Below are positions 55,795 through 64,000 of a stretch of DNA of 64,000 nt, in pieces; position 1 is the stretch's first letter, and the number at the start of each line of letters is the position of its first letter. Made by a program: the position numbers and the translations under genes. Under the pieces are notes generated by a model that worked only from the letters and a program-made list of their open reading frames with translations, searched no databases and was not told the DNA's origin. Origin of the DNA: Desulfosarcina sp. OttesenSCG-928-A07 (GTDB lineage Bacteria > Desulfobacterota > Desulfobacteria > Desulfobacterales > Desulfosarcinaceae); the NCBI GenBank assembly GCA_030267325.1, contig JAJDJS010000002.1, forward strand, positions 62,001 to 126,000. The letters run 5' to 3'.

Positions 55795-56334
55795 ATGAAA
55801 TCTTATTTTTCAAAAATGCGAGGATGCAGTACCCGTCCGCCGGCTTCCAGGCCGGTGGAAGTACTGCTGGGGTTTGTGGGGAGCTGTGTGGCGCTGTATG
55901 TCGTGGGGGTGCTTCACGCCCTCAGTATGAATACATCGGGTTTTCCGCTGATCATGGCACCCTTCGGCGCCTCGGCCGTGCTGGTTTTCGGCGCATTCCG
56001 GAGTCCACTGGCCCAGCCGAGAAATGTCATCGGTGGCCATGTGCTCTCGGCCATTGTGGGGGTGACGGTGTATCAGCTGGTGGGCGACAACCCGGTTGTG
56101 GCGGTGAGTCTTTCTGTGTCGGCTGCCATTGCCCTGATGCATATCACCCAAACCCTGCATCCACCGGGCGGGGCCACGGCCTTTGTCACGGCAGCCGGCG
56201 GCCCTGCCGTGCATGCCCTGGGCTACTGGTATGTACTGACACCGTGCGCCATCGGCAGCGGGATCATGGTGCTGGTGGCCCTTATTGTGAACAACGTGCC
56301 CAAAGAACACAAATATCCCCAGTTCTGGGTATGA
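55795..56334 (+). CDS. HPP family integral membrane protein
   Basis: 179-aa protein with about four membrane helices. The motifs PFGASAVLVFGAF, LAQPRNVIGGHVLSA and QTLHPPGGATAFVTA define the HPP family. Plant plastid members transport nitrite. Next to hcp, a role in nitrite or nitrosative-stress handling is a reasonable inference but unproved. The start at 55795 is chosen for the clear N-terminus and the AGGA upstream; the track's 14-residue extension is rejected. Confidence 0.85.
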   Translation: MKSYFSKMRGCSTRPPASRPVEVLLGFVGSCVALYVVGVLHALSMNTSGFPLIMAPFGASAVLVFGAFRSPLAQPRNVIGGHVLSAIVGVTVYQLVGDNPVVAVSLSVSAAIALMHITQTLHPPGGATAFVTAAGGPAVHALGYWYVLTPCAIGSGIMVLVALIVNNVPKEHKYPQFWV

Positions 56335-56349
56335 AAAAACTGGCGCTCA

Positions 56350-56449
56350 TTAGATCGTGCCACCTTAAGAAGGGTAACAATTTAAATTTATTATATAAAA
56401 TAATATATTATGATTTTAAACTGTTACAACTTAGAGACAACACTGTCTA
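56350..56449. repeat. Second MITE-like repeat family, copy 2
   Basis: About 100 bases. The left end TTAGATCGTGCCACCTTAAG and GTAACAATTTAAATTT match copy 1 at 46219 closely. The right end (reverse complement TAGACAGTGTTGTCTCTAAG, GTAACAGTTTAAA) is a diverged inverted copy. The centre is almost all A/T. The TAG stop of the Rrf2 gene coincides with its right terminus. Confidence 0.6.
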
Positions 56450-56968
56450 CTTCTGTTTCCCTGTTTTTGTTTCAGGCAGAGAGGCTCGGGATGAGGGTGA
56501 CATGGCAGAATCCGGTTTCTTTTTTTTCAGGTGAAAGGTGTTCAGTAAAATGCCGTTTGGACCGTTGGGATATTGCCGCAAAATCACATCCAGAAAAATG
56601 CCGTCCAGATGTTGCTGGACATTCCGGGAAACCGCCTTCCATACGCTCCGGATCCCGCATTCATCCTGATTGGGGCACTCATTAGACTTGTCACCGCAGC
56701 ACACAGCAAAGTCCACGCCAGAGTCAAAAAGCAAAACCAACTTTCCCAGACTGATGTGTTCAAGGGGCACCAGAAGACGGATTCCGCCCTTGGCGCCCAC
56801 GGTTCCGGCGGTGATGTTTTCCCGCCGCAATACGGCGTGGATATTTTCCACCGTGCGCACCGTCATACCGATTTTTTCCGCCAGCCAGGCGGTTGAGACC
56901 GGTTCGGACAGGCTACTCAGTTCAAACAGCAGGCGGATCGCATACCGGATGTTAGGGGAAAATCGCAT
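56447..56968 (-). CDS. Rrf2 family transcriptional regulator (NsrR/IscR-like)
   Basis: 173-aa regulator. The winged-helix N-terminus MRFSPNIRYAIRLLFELSSL, then EKIGMTVRTVENIHAVLRR, is Rrf2-type. Cys90, Cys91, Cys98 and Cys104 (AVCCGDKSNECPNQDECG) can bind an Fe-S cluster as in NsrR or IscR, although spacing and number differ slightly. Its place beside hcp and HPP suggests an NO-sensing repressor of those genes. The last residues are encoded up to the edge of a MITE-like repeat. The start at 56968 replaces the longer track ORF. Confidence 0.85.
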   Translation of the reverse strand: MRFSPNIRYAIRLLFELSSLSEPVSTAWLAEKIGMTVRTVENIHAVLRRENITAGTVGAKGGIRLLVPLEHISLGKLVLLFDSGVDFAVCCGDKSNECPNQDECGIRSVWKAVSRNVQQHLDGIFLDVILRQYPNGPNGILLNTFHLKKKKPDSAMSPSSRASLPETKTGKQK

Positions 56969-57149
56969 ATTCTCACCAAGGTTACAGGATTTTTGATTCA
57001 AGCATTGCGCCGGATCGGAGTACTGTACCACGGACAGCCGGAATATTCGAAATACTTTCCATCCATGAAAGATGCGGGATACGCCAAGGAGGCATTATAA
57101 AGCGTTTTACCACTCAACATTCCCATTGTTTTTTCAGGCATCATTTTTT

Positions 57150-57167
57150 ATGACTGATAAATGTCAT
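57150..57167. promoter_or_regulatory. Dyad upstream of the NRDE gene
   Basis: ATGAC-N8-GTCAT (ATGACTGATAAATGTCAT) is a symmetric site between the divergent Rrf2 and NRDE genes, 83 bases before the NRDE start. It could be an operator for the Rrf2 regulator or another dimer. No consensus match is claimed. Confidence 0.25.
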
Positions 57168-57249
57168 AGAAAAATCTTAGCCTTAAAATCCGCTGATGAG
57201 GGGCTTTTGTGAAACTGTCTTTACTGTTTTTGATCAAAGGATAACCCCC

Positions 57250-58017
57250 ATGTGCTTGATTCTTTTTGCATGGCATCACCATCCCCAGTGGCCGCTGATT
57301 GTCATTGCCAACCGGGATGAATTTTACGCCCGACCCACGGAAAAAGCCCACTTCTGGGACGATCCCCCGGATCTTTTGGCTGGACGGGATCTTGAGGCCG
57401 GCGGAACCTGGATGGGCCTCCGGAAACAGGGCCTCCGCTTTGCCGTTCTCACCAATTACCGGGATGGCCAAGGGGTCCGACCAGAAAACGCCTCCAGGGG
57501 AAACATTGTCCGCGAGTATCTTGAATCCGATGTTTCCCCGCCGGTTTTTCTTGAACACCTCATAAAAAACCGGGAAAACTATAATCCCTTTAACCTGATA
57601 TGCGGAAAAGGGGGTGAGCTGTTCTTTTTTTCCAGCACACAAGATGGGTATGAAAAAATTTCGCCCGGTATTCACGGCCTTTCCAACCATGTTCTGGATA
57701 CCCCATGGCCCAAAGTCCGGAGGGGGTGTCGGCTCCTTGAAGAAGCGCTGGAGAAAGAGATTTCAGAAAAAACCCTCCTGTCTGTTTTACAAGACAAGCA
57801 CCCTCCCGAAGACAGGGAACTGCCGGATACAGGCGTCGGATATGAAATGGAACGGGCGCTTTCACCCATTTTTATCCAGTTTCCCGGATACGGCACCCGA
57901 TGCAGCACCCTTTTTTTATGCGATCCGTCCTTTAGTCCGAATGGAAAAGTTTCCTATACCGAAGTGTCCTGGAACGAAAAGGGAGAAAAATCCGGAACCG
58001 TCCGGGTGGCGTGGTAA
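57250..58017 (+). CDS. NRDE (TANGO2-like) family protein
   Basis: 255-aa protein of the NRDE/TANGO2 family: [52 protein letters not shown] and [13 protein letters not shown]. The second residue is Cys, and the family has an N-terminal-nucleophile-hydrolase-like fold, so it could be processed to expose Cys. Eukaryotic TANGO2 is linked to haem or lipid handling; the bacterial role is unclear. The start at 57250 has AAAGGAT upstream. Confidence 0.88.
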   Translation: MCLILFAWHHHPQWPLIVIANRDEFYARPTEKAHFWDDPPDLLAGRDLEAGGTWMGLRKQGLRFAVLTNYRDGQGVRPENASRGNIVREYLESDVSPPVFLEHLIKNRENYNPFNLICGKGGELFFFSSTQDGYEKISPGIHGLSNHVLDTPWPKVRRGCRLLEEALEKEISEKTLLSVLQDKHPPEDRELPDTGVGYEMERALSPIFIQFPGYGTRCSTLFLCDPSFSPNGKVSYTEVSWNEKGEKSGTVRVAW

Positions 58018-58107
58018 ATCCGTTGGGTAAAAAAATTAAAAGCGGGAATTGCCGTCTCATGTATTTGATATGGTACGGCAAAGCGGAATTAACCTTGATG
58101 CATTTTT

Positions 58108-61634
<3,527 letters not shown>

Positions 61635-61840
61635 AGAAAAAACCTTTTTTAAAATTTATCTGTATTAGGGGCTGTCTAAAAGTTAATAAGATTCTTAATC
61701 TTTTAATTTTTATGTAAATTTGAAGTTATCACAATGTCTGTAAAATGGGTGAAAAGGATGATTTATAAAAATCGGAACCCCTGTTTGTTTATAACTTCAC
61801 CCTTATGAACAGGCGGTTGTAAGAAGGGGTGTAAAAAACG

Positions 61841-62371
61841 TCAGGCTTTCATCCATGTTTTGATTTCTTTGATTGTGGATGTGCTCCAATCTGACGACGC
61901 CTTTGTTTTTAAAAACAGAAAAAAAAGACCCTGGATCAATTGGATGACTTTTTCATAAAAATAGACCTTTTCCAGAAAAGCCCCTTCAACATCATCCCGA
62001 CTTTCCATTTTGCCGGTCTCCTGTGGCAGTTTAAGGGTTGAAAAAGCCATACTTTCCCCTTTCAGGGAAAATTTCCATTCCTTTTCATCCTGGGTTTTGT
62101 AAACAAGACTCATTTCAACGACCACCGCTCCCTTTTGAAGCGCCAAAAATCCCTCTTCAAGACCTGCGTCATCCCCTTTGATGGTAATTCTTTCACTGGC
62201 ATTGGTGGCTGTGTTTTCAAGCACCAGGCGATTTCCGATGGAAATGGAAAAAATGGATTCATCAATGGTTTTTAAACATTCAGGATGAACGTCAATGATA
62301 AACCACAGCCAGGTTAAAAATTCATTTCCGAGAAATTTATATCGGTTATAGGCAACAGCAACATCCAGCAT
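61841..62371 (-). CDS. Unknown protein paired with RdgC
   Basis: 176-aa protein lying 32 bases downstream of rdgC. It has the motif RYKFLGNEFLTWLWFIID and a long middle (NASERITIKGDDAGLEEGFL) that I associate with proteins encoded beside short RdgC genes in this bacterial group, but I cannot name the family. Short bacterial RdgC plus this partner could make up the equivalent of the longer E. coli RdgC; that is an inference. Apparently cytoplasmic and not membrane bound. Confidence 0.65.
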   Translation of the reverse strand: MLDVAVAYNRYKFLGNEFLTWLWFIIDVHPECLKTIDESIFSISIGNRLVLENTATNASERITIKGDDAGLEEGFLALQKGAVVVEMSLVYKTQDEKEWKFSLKGESMAFSTLKLPQETGKMESRDDVEGAFLEKVYFYEKVIQLIQGLFFLFLKTKASSDWSTSTIKEIKTWMKA

Positions 62372-62403
62372 AAAAAAAGGTAACTCCCGCTAAGGGTAAG
62401 GGT

Positions 62404-63018
62404 TTATTTAACAAATGAGGTGGGACGGGCATTTGTGATGGCATCTTTTTGCGCATCGGACAGAGGGGATGCCAGGTAGGTCCATGTATAAGGAAAAAAC
62501 CGTACCAGTTTGAGTTTAAAGGATCGGGTAAAAAGGGTTTCCAGTTCTTCGTTGGCGCCCTTTGAGGTTGAAAAAAACAGAAGCCGGCCCTCTTCATAAT
62601 TCCAGATCAGATCGTAACTGGAAGGTGTTGCGGGAACCCTTTTGTTCAGTACATATAACACATGATCTTTAATCTCTTTTTTCTCGGATTTGCTCAAAAA
62701 ATCACGGCCGCTGGCCTCAAGCCGCTTTTTCATTTCCATGACATAGTGTTTTTGAATCACTTTGGATGAAATGGATTTTTTGTCGATCCGCATGGAAAAT
62801 GAAAAATAAGAGCCGATCAAAAAAGGATTCGCATCAAAATCTGTACTGAATGGATCTGAAAAACAGGTCCAGCCAATGGCCCTGTCCTCGGACTCGGCGT
62901 CAATGTCTGAAATGGCATATTTGAAAAGTCCGGCCCGGATGTTTTCCAGCACCGGATCGTCAATTTTCCCTTCAACATGGTACTGGGTGAGGGAAACAGA
63001 AGATGAAAATATGCCCAT
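62404..63018 (-). CDS. rdgC: RdgC-like recombination-associated protein
   Basis: 204-aa protein with the RdgC pattern: GIFSSSVSLTQYHVEGKI, IGWTCFSDPF, NPFLIGSYFSFSMRIDKKSI, KVIQKHYVMEMKKRL, and LYVLNKRVPATPSSYDLIWN. E. coli RdgC is about 300 aa and forms a DNA-encircling dimer that modulates RecA; this form lacks the C-terminal third. The gene next to it may supply a partner. The assignment rests on motif memory, so it is moderate. Confidence 0.8.
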   Translation of the reverse strand: MGIFSSSVSLTQYHVEGKIDDPVLENIRAGLFKYAISDIDAESEDRAIGWTCFSDPFSTDFDANPFLIGSYFSFSMRIDKKSISSKVIQKHYVMEMKKRLEASGRDFLSKSEKKEIKDHVLYVLNKRVPATPSSYDLIWNYEEGRLLFFSTSKGANEELETLFTRSFKLKLVRFFPYTWTYLASPLSDAQKDAITNARPTSFVK

Positions 63019-63123
63019 GGGAGGTCCTGTCTGTCAAATGTCCAAGGTGTGCTGCCCATCACCTGAATAAATATTTTGATTATTTGATCAAGCGTATCTA
63101 TTTATAAAAATTAGCAATTAATA

Positions 63124-64000
63124 TCAAGTTGTTTTTGGGTCAAACACCAGACGACGTCCGGCAGGACTTGGATCCAGTTTTCCGTTCAAAAATGCCACAT
63201 GACCGGAAACAAGGGTGGCCGCAACTTTGGATCTGAATGTCAGTCCGGAAAAGGGTGTCCACCCGCATTGATAATAAATAGGATTTTTGTCCACAAAAGT
63301 GGGCTGATGCATATCCACCAGCACCAGATCAGCCCAATACCCTTCCCGAAGATATCCCCGTTCCCGAATACCCAATAGCTGCGCCGGAGCGTGGGCCATT
63401 CGTTCCACCAGGGTTTCCAGGGAAAGTATGCCGTTATGGACATGTTCCAGCAGACAAACCAGGGCATGCTGAACAAGGGGAAGACCGGACGGTGCGCCGA
63501 GATAAGGCTTTTGTTTTTCTTCCAGGGTGTGGGGGGCGTGGTCTGTTCCCACCACATCAATTTTTCCATCCTTAAGGGCTGTTAAAAGGGAAAATCGATC
63601 TTTTTCCGTCTTTATGGCCGGGTTGCATTTGATCAGTGTTCCCCTGTCTTTATAATCTTTATCGGAAAAAAACAGGTGATGGGCGCAGACCTCGGCGGTG
63701 ATGTGTTTTTCATTCAGGGGCTTTTCGGAAAAAAGGGAAAGTTCTTTTTCCGTGCTGAGGTGGAGCACATGAAGCCGGGTTTTATGTTTTTTGGCCAGTT
63801 CAACGGCAAGGGAAGTGGATTTGAAGCAGGCAGCTTCACTGCGAATCAACGGGTGGAGCGAAATTGGAATGTCACTTCCATAAATGCGTTTAAAATGGGA
63901 AATTGCTGCGTCAATAGTGGGTGTGTCTTCACAGTGGACTGCTACCAGAACCGGACTGTGGATGAAGATCTGCTCCAGGGCGTCCGGATTATCCACCAGA
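63124..64000 (-). CDS. pyrC: Dihydroorotase, class I (5' end outside window)
   Basis: The frame is open to the window edge; the track start at 63996 is a GTG inside the gene. The visible 291 codons cover the second half of the amidohydrolase barrel: VAVHCEDTPTIDAAISHF (His ligand), LHVLHLSTEKELSLF, AEVCAHHLFFSDKDY and IDVVGTDHAPHTLEEK (catalytic Asp), then GAPSGLPLVQHAL and the C-terminal ADLVLVDMHQPT. It makes dihydroorotate in pyrimidine synthesis. Related hydantoinase-type enzymes are less likely given these motifs. Confidence 0.88.
   Translation of the reverse strand, partial: LVDNPDALEQIFIHSPVLVAVHCEDTPTIDAAISHFKRIYGSDIPISLHPLIRSEAACFKSTSLAVELAKKHKTRLHVLHLSTEKELSLFSEKPLNEKHITAEVCAHHLFFSDKDYKDRGTLIKCNPAIKTEKDRFSLLTALKDGKIDVVGTDHAPHTLEEKQKPYLGAPSGLPLVQHALVCLLEHVHNGILSLETLVERMAHAPAQLLGIRERGYLREGYWADLVLVDMHQPTFVDKNPIYYQCGWTPFSGLTFRSKVAATLVSGHVAFLNGKLDPSPAGRRLVFDPKTT

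Noticed and set aside
61635-61840. Replication origin next to dnaN
   Set aside because: AT-rich but no cluster of DnaA boxes and no dnaA gene in the window.

Overview
The window looks like a chromosomal segment of a strictly anaerobic, sulfate-reducer-like member of the Desulfobacterota (Desulfobacteraceae-type). This is inferred from gene content, not from a search. The indicators are a class I hybrid-cluster protein, NfnAB (electron-bifurcating transhydrogenase), rubrerythrin, a HdrD-like Fe-S protein, a B12-controlled TonB receptor, a TPP-controlled ThiC, and the runs proB-proA-nadD-rsfS-gpmI and dnaN-gyrB. Most of the DNA is moderately GC-rich; 35.0-37.1 kb is visibly AT-rich.

Layout. 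0-9.5 kb: proline/NAD/ribosome-silencing/glycolysis operon, then YggT, DivIVA-domain protein, a 51-aa small ORF and an MBL hydrolase, facing groS-groL and an FmdB zinc ribbon. 9.6-14.7 kb: a small zincin-like protein, tRNA-Ser(CGA), a frameshifted IS5-type transposase remnant, a cobalamin riboswitch with terminator, a TonB-dependent receptor and an MFS exporter. 14.8-22.8 kb: HesB/IscA-like, unknown and HdrD-like proteins on the minus strand, then asd, an alpha/beta hydrolase, a small zinc-cluster protein and polA. 22.8-26.7 kb: an RtcB-PrfH RNA-repair/ribosome-rescue operon with a 43-aa leader ORF and a divergent Fic gene, bracketed by inverted copies of a short TIR-bearing repeat. 26.7-34.9 kb: tatD, nfnAB, DUF1015, a 32-aa basic ribosome-associated-type protein, rhodanese, cysE and cysK. 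35.0-37.1 kb: an AT-rich three-gene cassette (membrane/beta-rich unknown, O-methyltransferase, CMP-kinase-like). 37.2-46.2 kb: thiC with TPP riboswitch, a CaCA exchanger with a UspA-like stub, UPF0182, uppP, rubrerythrin and an RsmG-SpoU fusion methyltransferase. 46.2-49.8 kb: a second accessory patch (MITE-like repeat, Fic, KilA-N, unknown, HigBA) ending in a duplicated der 5' end. 49.8-64 kb: der, rarA, AmpG-like permease, hcp-HPP-Rrf2 nitrosative-stress group, NRDE protein, gyrB, dnaN, an RdgC pair and a dihydroorotase cut by the window edge.

The strongest candidates for new biology are: the RtcB/PrfH/leader-ORF/Fic block between inverted repeats; the AT-rich 35-37 kb cassette, whose first protein I cannot assign; the coupled Fic-KilA-N-unknown genes next to HigBA; and the RsmG-SpoU fusion. 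I see no CRISPR array, rRNA, intact prophage or intact transposase.
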